A DNA stretch of 64,000 bases from contig CAWKHA010000001.1 of the NCBI GenBank assembly GCA_963849365.1, positions 372,001 to 436,000 of the forward strand, read 5' to 3'. The position numbers and the translations under genes are program-made. This stretch comes from CAVQCJ01 sp963849365. Its GTDB lineage: Bacteria; Actinomycetota; Actinomycetes; Prado026. The notes beneath the pieces were generated by a model. It ran no database searches and had not been told where the DNA came from. It was given only the letters and a program-made list of their open reading frames with translations. Below, one piece after another: positions 17,918 through 26,593 of the stretch (the first letter of the stretch is position 1; each line of letters begins with the position of its first letter).

Positions 17918-18976
17918 TCAGGACTGATCGGACGGCAGTTCCGCAGGTCCAGGCTTGGCCCGGGAGGGCTGGACCCGCGGCGGCTCGCCCGGCATCTTCG
18001 GGTAGTTCGGGGGGTAGGGCATGTCCCCCTCCCCCCGGTCACGCTCGTCGCGCTCGTACCACTCCAGCAGCGGTGTCAGGTCGTGTGACACCTCGTCGAT
18101 CGCGGCATGCACGTCGCCGAGCTCGGCGAACCGCGCCGGCACCGTGGCGATGGTGAAGTCCTCGGTCTCGACGCCGGGGAGCTCGTCCCAGCGCAGCGGC
18201 GTGGACACGGTCGCGGTCACCCGCCGCCGCGCGCTGTACGCAGAGGCGATCGTCCGGTCCCGCGCGTTCTGGTTGTAGTCGACGAAGACCTTCGTGCCGC
18301 GCTCCTCCTTCCACCACTTGGTGGTCACGCCCTCCGGGTGGCGACGCTCGACCTCGCGGGCGAAGGCGATGGCCGCGTGCCGTACCTCGGTGAAGGTCCA
18401 GCGCGGCATGATCCGGACGTAGACGTGCACGCCGCGGTTGCCGCTTGTCTTGGGGAAGCCGACCCATCCGAGCTCGTCCAGCACCGGGTGCACGTACCGC
18501 AGCGCGACCTCGCGCGCGTCGTCGAAGTCGGTGCCGGGCTGAGGGTCCAGGTCGATGCGCAGCTCGTCCGGATGGTCGGTGTCGGCGCAGCGCGCGTGCC
18601 ACGGGTGGAAGGTGACCGTGCCGAGGTTCGCGGCCCAGGCGACGTCGGCCGGATCGCCCACCCGCAGCGCGTCGGCGGTGCGGCCGGACGGGAACGCGAC
18701 CTGGCACGTGCGGATCCAGTCGGGTGCGTGGGTCGGCACCCGCTTCTGGTAGATCTCCTCGCCCTCGACGCCCTCGGGGAAGCGCTGCAGGTACGTCGGC
18801 CGGTTGCGCAGTGCCCGCAGGATGCCCGCGCCGACGGACACGTAGTACTCGACCAGGTGCCGCTTGGTACCGCCGGCCGCGCCGAGCGCCGGGAAGTACA
18901 CCTTGTCGGGGTTGGAGACGCGCACGCTGCGCTCCCCCACCTGCAGCTCGATCGCCGGAGTCTTTGCGGCCGCCAT
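17918..18976 (-). CDS. Stand-alone LigD-type polymerase/primase domain protein
   Basis: 352 residues. SNPDKVYFP (21-29) opens the LigD polymerase (PolDom) fold. The catalytic metal ligands are in ELRIDLDPQ (Asp142, Asp144). SGNRGVHVYV (178-187) and the late D-Y-N-Q-N-A block are also family signatures. It extends ends in non-homologous end joining or primes repair gaps. Ligase and nuclease domains of full LigD are absent. The C-terminal 40 residues are Pro-rich. The ATG at 18976 is 7 nt after TAGCCT. No Ku gene is present in the window. Confidence 0.9.
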   Translation of the reverse strand: MAAAKTPAIELQVGERSVRVSNPDKVYFPALGAAGGTKRHLVEYYVSVGAGILRALRNRPTYLQRFPEGVEGEEIYQKRVPTHAPDWIRTCQVAFPSGRTADALRVGDPADVAWAANLGTVTFHPWHARCADTDHPDELRIDLDPQPGTDFDDAREVALRYVHPVLDELGWVGFPKTSGNRGVHVYVRIMPRWTFTEVRHAAIAFAREVERRHPEGVTTKWWKEERGTKVFVDYNQNARDRTIASAYSARRRVTATVSTPLRWDELPGVETEDFTIATVPARFAELGDVHAAIDEVSHDLTPLLEWYERDERDRGEGDMPYPPNYPKMPGEPPRVQPSRAKPGPAELPSDQS

Positions 18977-18983
18977 GCGAGTC

Positions 18984-18989
18984 AGGCTA
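18984..18989 (-). promoter_or_regulatory. Leaderless -10 box of the LigD-type polymerase gene
   Basis: TAGCCT on the minus strand, 7 nt before the ATG at 18976. Confidence 0.4.
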
Positions 18990-19003
18990 GCGGCCGCCGC
19001 CGG

Positions 19004-19651
19004 TCAGCTCTCGTACCCGCGGCTGGCGTCCCCGACCTCGCCGGTCCCGGTCAGCGCGTCGCCGAACTCCGCGGAGGAGACCGGGTGCGAGAACATCGGG
19101 TAGTCGTAGGTGATCGCGTTCTCGTGCTCGGCCTGCGACGTCGCCGCGACGCAGTCGGTCAGCGTGAAGACGTTGAAGCCCTTCTCGTACGCCGAGCGCA
19201 TCGTCGACTCCACGCAGCAGTTCGTGAGGAAGCCGCCGAGCGCGACGTTCTTGATCCCCTTGCTGCGCAGGATGAAGTCCAGGTTCGTGCTGGCGAAGGT
19301 GTCCAGGCCACGCTTGCCCTCGATGACGATGTCGCCCTCGGCCGGCGCCACGTCGTCGACGATCTGCGCACCCCAGGCGCCCTTGACGAAGGCGTTCGTG
19401 GCGACGACGCCAGCGAGGATGCCGTACGGGTGCTCGGTGATCTCGTTGTAGCCCGGGGCGAACTGGATCGGCGCGTGGATGATCGTGGCGCCTGAGTCCC
19501 GCGCCGTCTTGATCAGCCCGGCCGTGTTGGCCAGCATCCCGGTCGAAGCCATGACGTCGGCCACCGCGCCGTGCAGCGCGCCGCCGTCGGAGGTGAAGTC
19601 GTTCTGGTACTCGATCAGGACGACGGCGGTCTCTGCGGGGTCCAGCTCCAT
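19004..19651 (-). CDS. Isochorismatase-like cysteine hydrolase
   Basis: 215 residues with the isochorismatase-fold triad: Asp18 in IEYQNDF, Lys113 in VIEGKRG and the nucleophile Cys146 in LTNCCVEST, preceded by the cis-peptide-type GGF motif. It hydrolyses an amide or ester of unknown identity (isochorismate, nicotinamide, biuret and similar substrates are known in the family). The ATG at 19651 has a GAGGAG site (its own leader), unlike its leaderless neighbours. Confidence 0.9.
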   Translation of the reverse strand: MELDPAETAVVLIEYQNDFTSDGGALHGAVADVMASTGMLANTAGLIKTARDSGATIIHAPIQFAPGYNEITEHPYGILAGVVATNAFVKGAWGAQIVDDVAPAEGDIVIEGKRGLDTFASTNLDFILRSKGIKNVALGGFLTNCCVESTMRSAYEKGFNVFTLTDCVAATSQAEHENAITYDYPMFSHPVSSAEFGDALTGTGEVGDASRGYES

Positions 19652-19801
19652 GTCGGTGCTCCTCGACTCGGGTCGGGCTCGGGCGGCTGCTGCGGTCCGA
19701 CGCTAGCCGGGGGCGGGCGCCGGCACCAGAGCGCAGCGGACGTAAGGGAACCGTCATCACGCGGACCCTGCCGGCGGCGGCCGGCACGCGGGTCGCCGAC
19801 G

Positions 19802-19807
19802 TAACGT
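19802..19807 (+). promoter_or_regulatory. Leaderless -10 box of msrB
   Basis: TAACGT, 6 nt before the ATG at 19814. Confidence 0.4.
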
Positions 19808-19813
19808 GGGGCC

Positions 19814-20230
19814 ATGACTGACACGACGGGTCCGGTGACCAAGACCGAGCAGGAGTGGCGGCAGGAGCTATCTCCGCAGGAGTACCTCGTGCTGCGCGAG
19901 GCCGGCACCGAGCGGCCGTTCACCGGCGAGTACGTCGACACCGGGACGGTCGGCGTCTACACCTGCCGGGCCTGCGGCCAGGAGCTGTTCCGGTCCACGG
20001 CGAAGTTCGAGAGCCACTGCGGCTGGCCGTCGTTCTACCAGCCGGCCGAGGGGGACGCGGTCCGGCTGATCGAGGACCGCTCGATGGGGATGCGCCGGGT
20101 CGAGGCGCGCTGCGCCCGCTGCGACAGCCACCTGGGACACGTCTTCTCCGGCGAGGGCTACCCCACGCCCACGGACGAGCGCTGGTGCATCAACTCGGTG
20201 TCGCTGCGGCTGGTACCGGCCGCCGAGTAG
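19814..20230 (+). CDS. msrB: Peptide-methionine (R)-S-oxide reductase
   Basis: Repairs the R form of methionine sulphoxide in proteins. 138 residues. The structural zinc is held by Cys51/Cys54 (CRAC) and Cys100/Cys103 (CARC). The catalytic Cys125 is in RWCINSVS, with FESHCGWPSF and LGHVF motifs intact. Single cytosolic domain, no signal peptide. The ATG at 19814 is 6 nt after TAACGT. It ends 3 nt before the convergent GlcD-like gene. Confidence 0.95.
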   Translation: MTDTTGPVTKTEQEWRQELSPQEYLVLREAGTERPFTGEYVDTGTVGVYTCRACGQELFRSTAKFESHCGWPSFYQPAEGDAVRLIEDRSMGMRRVEARCARCDSHLGHVFSGEGYPTPTDERWCINSVSLRLVPAAE

Positions 20231-20233
20231 GCC

Positions 20234-21628
20234 TCAGCGGGCCGGCAGCGCCTTGCCGGGGTTGAGGATCCCCCTGGGATCCCAGGCGTGCTTGATCGCC
20301 TCGTGCAGCGACTGCGCCGCCGGGTCGAGCTCGCGGCCGAGCATGCGGCGCTTCAGCAGGCCCACGCCGTGCTCGCCGGTGACCGTGCCGCCCAGGTCGA
20401 GGGCCACCTCGAGGATCGCGTCGAACGCGGTGGCCGCGCGTGCCGCGCCGGCCTCGTCGCCGCGCTGGTGGACCACGGTCGGGTGCAGGTTTCCGTCGCC
20501 GGCGTGCCCGAACGTGCAGATGGTGACCTCGTGCACCCGGGCCAGGTCGGCGATGCGGGCCATGGCCTCGGGCAGCCGCGAGCGGGGCACGGCGATGTCG
20601 TCGAGCAGGCTGACGCCCAGCTGCTCGACCGCCGTCACCGCCAGCCGTCGGGCGGCCAGGAGCAGCTCGGACTGTTCGGCGTCCTCGGAGACGTACACCT
20701 CCGCGGCGCCGGCCCGCTCGCAGGCCTGCGCGATCAGCCCGGCCTCGTGCGCCCCGGCGGCAGCGGGCAGGTCGGACTGGCCGATGAGCAGCGCACCGGC
20801 GGTCGGGTCCAGGCCCATCGGCGCGAACGCCTCCACGGCCGCGACCGTCGACTGGTCCATGATCTCCAGCAGCGACGGGGTCGCCACGGTCATCGCCTCC
20901 TCGACGGCCCTGCCGGCCGAAGGGAGATCGGTGAAGACGGCGACCACGGTCGTCGGGGGCGGCGGCAGCGGCCGCAGCCGCAGCAGGGCCTGAGTGACCA
21001 CCGCGAGCGTGCCCTCGCTGCCGACGACTAGCCCGGCAAGGTCGTAGCCGGCGACGCCCTTCACGGTGCGCCGGCCCAGCCGGGTCACCGTCCCGTCGGC
21101 CAGGACGACCTCGAGCCCGAGGACCGCGTCCCGGGTGACGCCGTACTTCACGCAGCACAGACCGCCCGCGTTGGTGCTCACGTTGCCGCCGATGCTGCAG
21201 AAGTCCTTGCTGCCCGGGTCGGGCGCGTACCACAGGCCGTGCCCGCGCACGTGGTCGCGCAGCTCGGTGTTGATCACGCCGGGTTCCACGACCGCGTAGC
21301 CGTCGTCGACCCGCACCTCCACGACGCGGTTCATCCGCTCGGTCGACAGCACGATGCAGCCGTCGACGGCGTTGGCTCCGCCGGCGAGACCGGATCCGGC
21401 TCCGCGCGGCACGACCGGGACGCCTCGGGCGTGCGCGGCGGCGAGGACGGCGGACACCTGCGCCGTGGAGCTCGGCCGCACCACGACCTGCGGGACACCG
21501 GCCTCGACCCCGACGGCACGGTCGTGGCGGTACGCCTCCAGGCTGGCCGGGTCGACCACGACCGCGTCGTCCGGCAGCGCCGCGCCGAGCTCGGCGAGAA
21601 GCGTCGACTCCCGGGTTCCGGCCGTCAC
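20234..21628 (-). CDS. FAD-linked oxidase (GlcD/D-lactate dehydrogenase type)
   Basis: 464 residues. A PCMH-type FAD domain with VPVVPRGAGSGLAGGA and DPGSKDFCSIGGNVSTNAGG, then a GlcD C-terminal domain with FGHAGDGNLHP and TVTGEHGVGLLKR (metal/substrate site). It oxidises a 2-hydroxy acid such as glycolate or D-lactate. It follows hemQ by 34 nt on the same strand. However, the GTG at 21628 has its own TACGTT box 6 nt upstream, so it can be transcribed separately from the haem operon. Confidence 0.93.
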   Translation of the reverse strand: MTAGTRESTLLAELGAALPDDAVVVDPASLEAYRHDRAVGVEAGVPQVVVRPSSTAQVSAVLAAAHARGVPVVPRGAGSGLAGGANAVDGCIVLSTERMNRVVEVRVDDGYAVVEPGVINTELRDHVRGHGLWYAPDPGSKDFCSIGGNVSTNAGGLCCVKYGVTRDAVLGLEVVLADGTVTRLGRRTVKGVAGYDLAGLVVGSEGTLAVVTQALLRLRPLPPPPTTVVAVFTDLPSAGRAVEEAMTVATPSLLEIMDQSTVAAVEAFAPMGLDPTAGALLIGQSDLPAAAGAHEAGLIAQACERAGAAEVYVSEDAEQSELLLAARRLAVTAVEQLGVSLLDDIAVPRSRLPEAMARIADLARVHEVTICTFGHAGDGNLHPTVVHQRGDEAGAARAATAFDAILEVALDLGGTVTGEHGVGLLKRRMLGRELDPAAQSLHEAIKHAWDPRGILNPGKALPAR

Positions 21629-21634
21629 GCTCCC

Positions 21635-21640
21635 AACGTA
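21635..21640 (-). promoter_or_regulatory. Leaderless -10 box of the GlcD-like oxidase gene
   Basis: TACGTT on the minus strand, 6 nt before the GTG at 21628, within the 34-nt gap after hemQ. Confidence 0.4.
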
Positions 21641-21662
21641 CAAGCCCGCCGTCGCGGGCGGG

Positions 21663-22370
21663 CTACGGGAGGGCGGCGACCAGGTCGGCGACCGGACGGC
21701 GGCGGCCGGTGTAGAACGGCAGCTCCTCGCGCACGTGCAGCCGGGCACGCGACCCGCGCAGGTGGCGCATGAGGTCCACGATGCGGTGCAGCTCGTCCGC
21801 CTCGAACGCCAGGATCCACTCGTAGTCGCCGAGCGCGAACGAAGCCACCGTGTTCGCCCGTACGTCGGGGAAGCCGCGCGCCATCTGGCCGTGCTCGGCG
21901 AGCATCGCGCGCCGCTCCTCCTCCGGCAGCACGTACCAGTCGTACGAGCGCACGAACGGGTAGACGCACAGGTAGCCGCGCGGCTCCTCGTCGGCCAGGA
22001 ACGCCGGCACGTGGCTCTTGTTGAACTCGGCGGGACGGTGCAGGGCGACCACCGACCACACCGGGTCGCTCGCGCGCCCGAGGGTGGTGCGGCGGAAGCG
22101 CTCGTACGCGTCCTGCAGGTCGTCCGACGACGGGGCGTGCCACCAGACCATGAGGTCCGCGTCGGCGCGCAGCCCGGCCACGTCGTAGAACCCGCGCACC
22201 ACGACGTCCTTGGCAGCCAGCTGCTCGACGAGCGCCTCGACCTCGGCGGCGACCGGTACACGGTCGGCGTCGCCGAGCGGCCGGGCGACCCGGAACACCG
22301 ACCACATCGTGTAGCGGATCGCGTCGTTGATCTCACGGGCCTTGGGAGCGTTCCGCCCGGTGTCAGCCAT
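21663..22370 (-). CDS. hemQ: Coproheme decarboxylase / H2O2-dependent haem synthase
   Basis: Last step of the coproporphyrin-dependent haem pathway of Gram-positive bacteria: decarboxylates coproheme to haem b. 235 residues, chlorite-dismutase-like fold. The catalytic Tyr is in CVYPFVRSYDWYVLP (Tyr137) and the haem-ligand His is in LAEHGQMARGF (His160). The ATG at 22370 overlaps the hemG stop by 8 nt, so translation is coupled. Its presence shows the organism uses the coproporphyrin branch. Confidence 0.95.
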   Translation of the reverse strand: MADTGRNAPKAREINDAIRYTMWSVFRVARPLGDADRVPVAAEVEALVEQLAAKDVVVRGFYDVAGLRADADLMVWWHAPSSDDLQDAYERFRRTTLGRASDPVWSVVALHRPAEFNKSHVPAFLADEEPRGYLCVYPFVRSYDWYVLPEEERRAMLAEHGQMARGFPDVRANTVASFALGDYEWILAFEADELHRIVDLMRHLRGSRARLHVREELPFYTGRRRPVADLVAALP

Positions 22371-23862
22371 GACCCCATTCTCTCCGGGCCGCGAGCCCGA
22401 CGAGCACCCGGTCCGCCGCCGAGCGGGCGGACGCGGCGCACGCCGGCATGCCCACCCCGTCGTAGGCCGCCCCGCACACCGCCAGCCCCGGGTGCTCGGA
22501 CACCGCGCGGCGGATACGGGCGACCCGGTCCGGGTGCCCGACGTGGTACTGCGGAAGCGCGCCGCCCCAACGGGTGACCCGCCGGTCGACGGGCTTCAGA
22601 TCGGCCCGCACAGCCTCCGACAGGTCGGCCAGCGTGACCGCGGCCAGGTCGTCGTCGTCCCGCTGCAGGTCGAACACCTCGCGGTGCCGTCCCACCGACA
22701 CCCGCAGGACTGCCAGGTCGCCGGCGGTCTCGGCCAGCCAGGCCCACTTCTGCGAGGAGTACGTCGCGGCCTTCACCACGCGCCCGTCCACCGGCGGTAC
22801 CAGGAACCCCGTGCCGCTCAACCGGCCGGCCACCTGGTCGAGCGGGACCGCGAAGGTCACCAGCCCCACGCTGGCGTACTCGATGCCCGCGAGCTCGATC
22901 GCCGCCTCGGGCGCGACGCCCTGCAGGAGCCGCGAAGCGGCTGGCGCCGGCACCGCGAGCACCACCGCGTCCGCGAACATCTGCTCCGGCTGGCGGGCGG
23001 GTCCGAGCACGACGCGCCACCCGCCCGGCGAGCGGCGCAGCTCGCGGACCATCGCGTCCACGCGCACCGTGGCCCCACCCCGTGCACAGGCGTCGGCCAC
23101 GGCGGCCGGCAGCCGCCCCACGCCGCCCCGGATCCCGGCGAACACCGACCGCGGCGTCCCGGGCGGTTCGGTCGAGGCACCCGCGACACCCATCCCCGCG
23201 GCACTGGTCGCGACGCCGGGGGCGCCCGACCCGAGCACTTCGCCCACGGCGCGCAGCAGCGAGCGCTCCACCCGTACCGCTCCGGACAGCTGCGGCAGCG
23301 TCGCGTCCAGGGAGAGCTCGTCGGCGTGGCCGGCGTAGACGCCGCCGAGCAGCGGTTCGACGAGGCGGTCGACGACCTCCCGCCCGAGCCGGTTCGTGAC
23401 GAGCGAACCCACCGAGACGTCTCCGCGCACCTGCGTACGGGTGAGCACGTGGTCCAGCGGGATCCGCAGCAGCGCCGGGAGCGAGAGGACCCCGCTGGCA
23501 GCCAGCGAACGCAGGTCGGACGGGATGCCCATGAGCTGACCGGACGGCAGCGGCCGCATGGACCCGCGGCTCCAGACACCCGCCCCGCTGATCGCCGGGT
23601 GAACGATGTCCGCGCCGAGCCCGGCCGAGTGCACCAGGGCCAGCGCCTCCGGGCGCCGGGCCAGCAGCGACTCCGCTCCGGCGTCGACGCTGATGCCGGC
23701 CACGTCGGTGAGCGCCAGCTTCCCGCCGACCGATCGCGCACCCTCCAGCAGGGTCACGTCGACCGAACCCCCGGACCGCTCGAGCACCGCGAGGGTGGCC
23801 GCGAGCCCGGAGATCCCGCCCCCCACCACGACGACGTGCGGCCGCGTACCGTTCGCCGTCAC
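22363..23862 (-). CDS. hemG: Coproporphyrinogen/protoporphyrinogen oxidase (HemG/HemY/CgoX type)
   Basis: 499 residues; FAD enzyme that makes coproporphyrin III in the HemQ-dependent pathway. The N-terminal dinucleotide motif is VVVVGGGISGLAA (GGGISG 14-19), followed by LEGARSVGGKL; a VCGAAYDGVGMPACAASARSAAD motif near the C-terminus closes the FAD site. It sits between hemE and hemQ with a GTGA overlap upstream (4 nt) and an 8-nt overlap downstream. With HemQ beside it, the natural product is probably coproporphyrin III. Confidence 0.94.
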   Translation of the reverse strand: MTANGTRPHVVVVGGGISGLAATLAVLERSGGSVDVTLLEGARSVGGKLALTDVAGISVDAGAESLLARRPEALALVHSAGLGADIVHPAISGAGVWSRGSMRPLPSGQLMGIPSDLRSLAASGVLSLPALLRIPLDHVLTRTQVRGDVSVGSLVTNRLGREVVDRLVEPLLGGVYAGHADELSLDATLPQLSGAVRVERSLLRAVGEVLGSGAPGVATSAAGMGVAGASTEPPGTPRSVFAGIRGGVGRLPAAVADACARGGATVRVDAMVRELRRSPGGWRVVLGPARQPEQMFADAVVLAVPAPAASRLLQGVAPEAAIELAGIEYASVGLVTFAVPLDQVAGRLSGTGFLVPPVDGRVVKAATYSSQKWAWLAETAGDLAVLRVSVGRHREVFDLQRDDDDLAAVTLADLSEAVRADLKPVDRRVTRWGGALPQYHVGHPDRVARIRRAVSEHPGLAVCGAAYDGVGMPACAASARSAADRVLVGLAARREWGHG

Positions 23863-24974
23863 ACTGCCGCCCGTCCCTGGGCGTGGACCTGGTCGACCAC
23901 GCGGGCCAGCACGTCCGGGTCGGTCTCGGGCAGCACGCCGTGCCCGAGGTTGAACACGTGCCCGGGCAGCCCCCGCCCGGCGGACAGGACCCGGCGTACC
24001 TGTGCGTCCACGGCGTCGGGCGGCGCGAACACGGCGGCCGGGTCCAGGTTTCCCTGCAGCGCGACCCCGGGCCCGACCCGGCGCGCCGCCACGTCCAGGG
24101 GCACCCGGAAATCCACGCCGACGACGTCGGCCCCGGCCGCGCGCATCGCCCCGAGCAGCTCCCCGGTGCCGACGCCGAAGTGGATCCGCGGCACGGCCCG
24201 GCCGAGCTCGGCAGCTGTCTCGTGCACCGCCGCCAGCACGGCCGCCGAGTGCGGCAGCACGTACCGCCGGTAGTCCTCCTCGCACAGCGCACCGGCCCAC
24301 GAGTCGAACAGCTGGACGGCGCTGGCCCCGGCTCGCACCTGCACCGCGAGGAAGGCGGCCGCGATCCCCGCCAGCCGTCCCAGCAGGTCGTGCCACAGCC
24401 GCGGGTCGCCGTACATCAGCGCCTTGGTGCGCTCGTGGTTGCGGCTCGGACCACCCTCGACGAGGTACGACGCCAGGGTGAACGGCGCTCCGGCGAAACC
24501 GATCAGGGGCGTATCGGCGAGCTCGGCAGTGAGCAGACGGACGGCGGCCGCGACCGGCTCGACGGCACCCTCCTCGAGCGGGCGCAGCACGTCCAGACCC
24601 GGCCGGTCCCGGACCGGCCGCGCGACGACCGGACCGACCCCGGGCTCGATCTGCAGGTCGACGCCCACCGCCTTCAACGGGACCACGATGTCGCTGAAGA
24701 GGATCGCGGCGTCGACCCCGTAGCGCCGCACCGGCTGCAGGGTCAGCTCGGCCACCAGCTCCGGCCGCAGGCAGGCGTCCAGCATGGAGGTCCCGGCCCG
24801 CGCGGCCCGGTACTCCGGCAGCGAACGCCCGGCCTGGCGCATGAACCAGACCGGCGTGTACGGCACGGGTTCGCACCGGCAAGCCCGAAGGAAAGCCGAG
24901 TCCTGGACTCCCGTCGGCTCGACGGCGGGCTGGACGGCGGTCACGGGCCCGATCGTGTCACGGCCCGGACTCAC
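23859..24974 (-). CDS. hemE: Uroporphyrinogen decarboxylase
   Basis: Converts uroporphyrinogen III to coproporphyrinogen III. The core runs from FLRACRCEPVPYTPVWFMRQAGRSLPEYR (RQAGR about 46-50) to FNLGHGVLPETDPDVL. The catalytic Asp is in FSDIVVPLKA. The GTG at 24974 overlaps the upstream EamA stop (GTGA), implying translational coupling. A GTG at 24944 would remove 10 poorly conserved residues and is possible. Its TGA overlaps the hemG start in the same way. Confidence 0.95.
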   Translation of the reverse strand: MSPGRDTIGPVTAVQPAVEPTGVQDSAFLRACRCEPVPYTPVWFMRQAGRSLPEYRAARAGTSMLDACLRPELVAELTLQPVRRYGVDAAILFSDIVVPLKAVGVDLQIEPGVGPVVARPVRDRPGLDVLRPLEEGAVEPVAAAVRLLTAELADTPLIGFAGAPFTLASYLVEGGPSRNHERTKALMYGDPRLWHDLLGRLAGIAAAFLAVQVRAGASAVQLFDSWAGALCEEDYRRYVLPHSAAVLAAVHETAAELGRAVPRIHFGVGTGELLGAMRAAGADVVGVDFRVPLDVAARRVGPGVALQGNLDPAAVFAPPDAVDAQVRRVLSAGRGLPGHVFNLGHGVLPETDPDVLARVVDQVHAQGRAAV

Positions 24975-25822
24975 ACGCCGCCGCTCGCGATCAGGACGAC
25001 GCCCGCCAGCGCCGAGACGACACCGGCGTTCTGCACCGGCCGCAGCCGCTCACCGTGCACGAACCGTGCGGCCAGCACCGTCACCACCGGGTACAGCGAC
25101 CCCAGCACCGCGACCAGAGAGACCAGGCCGCTCCGGCTCGCCAGCGTGAACAGCCCGTTGGCGGTCGCGTCGCCGACCCCGATCAGCATCAGCAGCGGCA
25201 CGTCGCGGCGCGACAGCCCTCCGGCGCTGCGTACGGCCAGCACCAGCACCACAGCGATGACCAGGCTGGCCGAGCGCTGGGTCACCAGAGTCATCGTGAC
25301 GCTGTAGTGCCCGCCCTTGGCCAGCAGCCACAGCACCAGCCCGAACCCGACCGCCGCGAACAGCGCGAGCACCAGCGACCTCGAGCCGCCGCGCGCCGCG
25401 CCGGTCTCGACGCCGCGGATCTCCGGCCCGCTGGCCAGCACCACCCCGGCGATCGCCAGCAGCACGCCCAGCAGCTGCAGCGTGCGCGGGCGGTCCCCGC
25501 CGATCAGCCCGAACGCCACCGGGACGACGACCCCGGTCGCGGCGATCGGCGCGACCACGCCCATCGTGCCGGTGGCCAGCGCGGCGTAGAACGCCACCAG
25601 CGACACCATCCCGATCGTGCCGGCGGCCAGGGCCCAGGGCAGGTATCCGGTCGGGTCGTCGAATGCCCCGGTCGCCAGGGCGAACGGCAGGACGACGAGC
25701 AGCGAGAGCACCTGCGAGGAGGCCACGACCGCGACGGCGTGCGCGCGCCGCGTCAGCGTGCCGCCGAGGAAGTCCGCCGCACCCCACATGACGCTGGACA
25801 GCAGGGCAAGAACGGCGGGCAT
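24971..25822 (-). CDS. EamA-family (DMT superfamily) transporter
   Basis: 283 residues, about ten transmembrane helices in two repeated EamA halves (N-half about 1-132, C-half about 148-283). Small residues and a typical W-G-A-A-D-F-L-G start are present. It belongs to the drug/metabolite transporter superfamily; substrate unknown. It is the first gene of the haem cluster and overlaps hemE by 4 nt, so the two are made together. Export of a porphyrin, amino acid or haem precursor is possible but is only guilt by association. Confidence 0.88.
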   Translation of the reverse strand: MPAVLALLSSVMWGAADFLGGTLTRRAHAVAVVASSQVLSLLVVLPFALATGAFDDPTGYLPWALAAGTIGMVSLVAFYAALATGTMGVVAPIAATGVVVPVAFGLIGGDRPRTLQLLGVLLAIAGVVLASGPEIRGVETGAARGGSRSLVLALFAAVGFGLVLWLLAKGGHYSVTMTLVTQRSASLVIAVVLVLAVRSAGGLSRRDVPLLMLIGVGDATANGLFTLASRSGLVSLVAVLGSLYPVVTVLAARFVHGERLRPVQNAGVVSALAGVVLIASGGV

Positions 25823-25893
25823 GGTCCGGCGAGCCTATCGGCGGGACACGCCGCAGCGGCTCGGTGCTCCCGTCGCCGCCCGCGTCGTGGCCA

Positions 25894-25899
25894 TACCCT
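25894..25899 (+). promoter_or_regulatory. Leaderless -10 box of the DUF3000 gene
   Basis: TACCCT, 6 nt before the GTG at 25906. Confidence 0.4.
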
Positions 25900-25905
25900 G
25901 CGGGA

Positions 25906-26511
25906 GTGAGCAGCGGACCGGACGATCGGGGTTCGGGCGATCTCCCCGAGGCGTTCCGGCGCGCGCTGGAGTCGCTGCGCGCAGTCCGCCTGCGTCCGGA
26001 GATCGACCTGGAGGAGACGCCCGCCCCGCAGCGCCTGGCCCCGCACGCCGTCGCGCTGTCGGCCGACGTCGTGGCGCCCGACGACTCCGAGCTGGGCACC
26101 GGGCGGTTCGTGCTCCTGCACGACCCGGCCGGGCACGAGACCTGGCAGGGCACGTTCCGGGTGGTCACGTTCGCCCGGGCGACGCTCGAGCCCGAGCTCG
26201 CGGGGGACCCGATGGTCCCGTCGGTCGGCTGGTCGTGGCTGCTGGAGGCCCTGGACGGTCACGCCGTCGCCTACAGCGCGGTCAGCGGGACCGTGACCCG
26301 GGTCGTCTCCGAGCCGTTCGGCACCATGTCCGAGCGGCAGGCCACCGCCGAGCTGGAGATCCGGGCCTCGTGGACCGCACCGGACTCACGGGTGGGCGTG
26401 CACCTGGAGGCGTGGGGGGACCTGCTGGCGACCGTGTGCGGGCTCCCCCCGCTGGTGACAGGCGTGGTGGCCAGCCTCCCGCACCGGACAGGTTCACGCC
26501 GCCCCCGCTGA
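25906..26511 (+). CDS. DUF3000 family protein
   Basis: 201 residues; actinobacteria-specific family with blocks RLAPHAVALSADVV, FVLLHDPAGHETWQGTFRVVTFARA and GWSWLLEALDG. No catalytic motif is evident. The gene diverges from the haem operon by 83 nt and precedes the response regulator and RNase D genes. The same order (hemE, DUF3000, RNase D) is, from memory, seen in mycobacteria. Function unknown. Confidence 0.9.
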   Translation: MSSGPDDRGSGDLPEAFRRALESLRAVRLRPEIDLEETPAPQRLAPHAVALSADVVAPDDSELGTGRFVLLHDPAGHETWQGTFRVVTFARATLEPELAGDPMVPSVGWSWLLEALDGHAVAYSAVSGTVTRVVSEPFGTMSERQATAELEIRASWTAPDSRVGVHLEAWGDLLATVCGLPPLVTGVVASLPHRTGSRRPR

Positions 26512-26593
26512 GGGCATGCTCTGCAGGCTTCAGGAGCCCAGGCCCGGCGCCGATGACTTCCGGGACAGGGGTACTTCTGGGCTGGGAGGACGG

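Noticed and set aside
20234..24292. A 1352-residue open frame on the minus strand running through the haem genes
   Set aside because: It merely joins the real GlcD-like frame to an out-of-frame read-through of hemQ/hemG/hemE; the hemE, hemG and hemQ frames have all the family motifs and normal overlaps.
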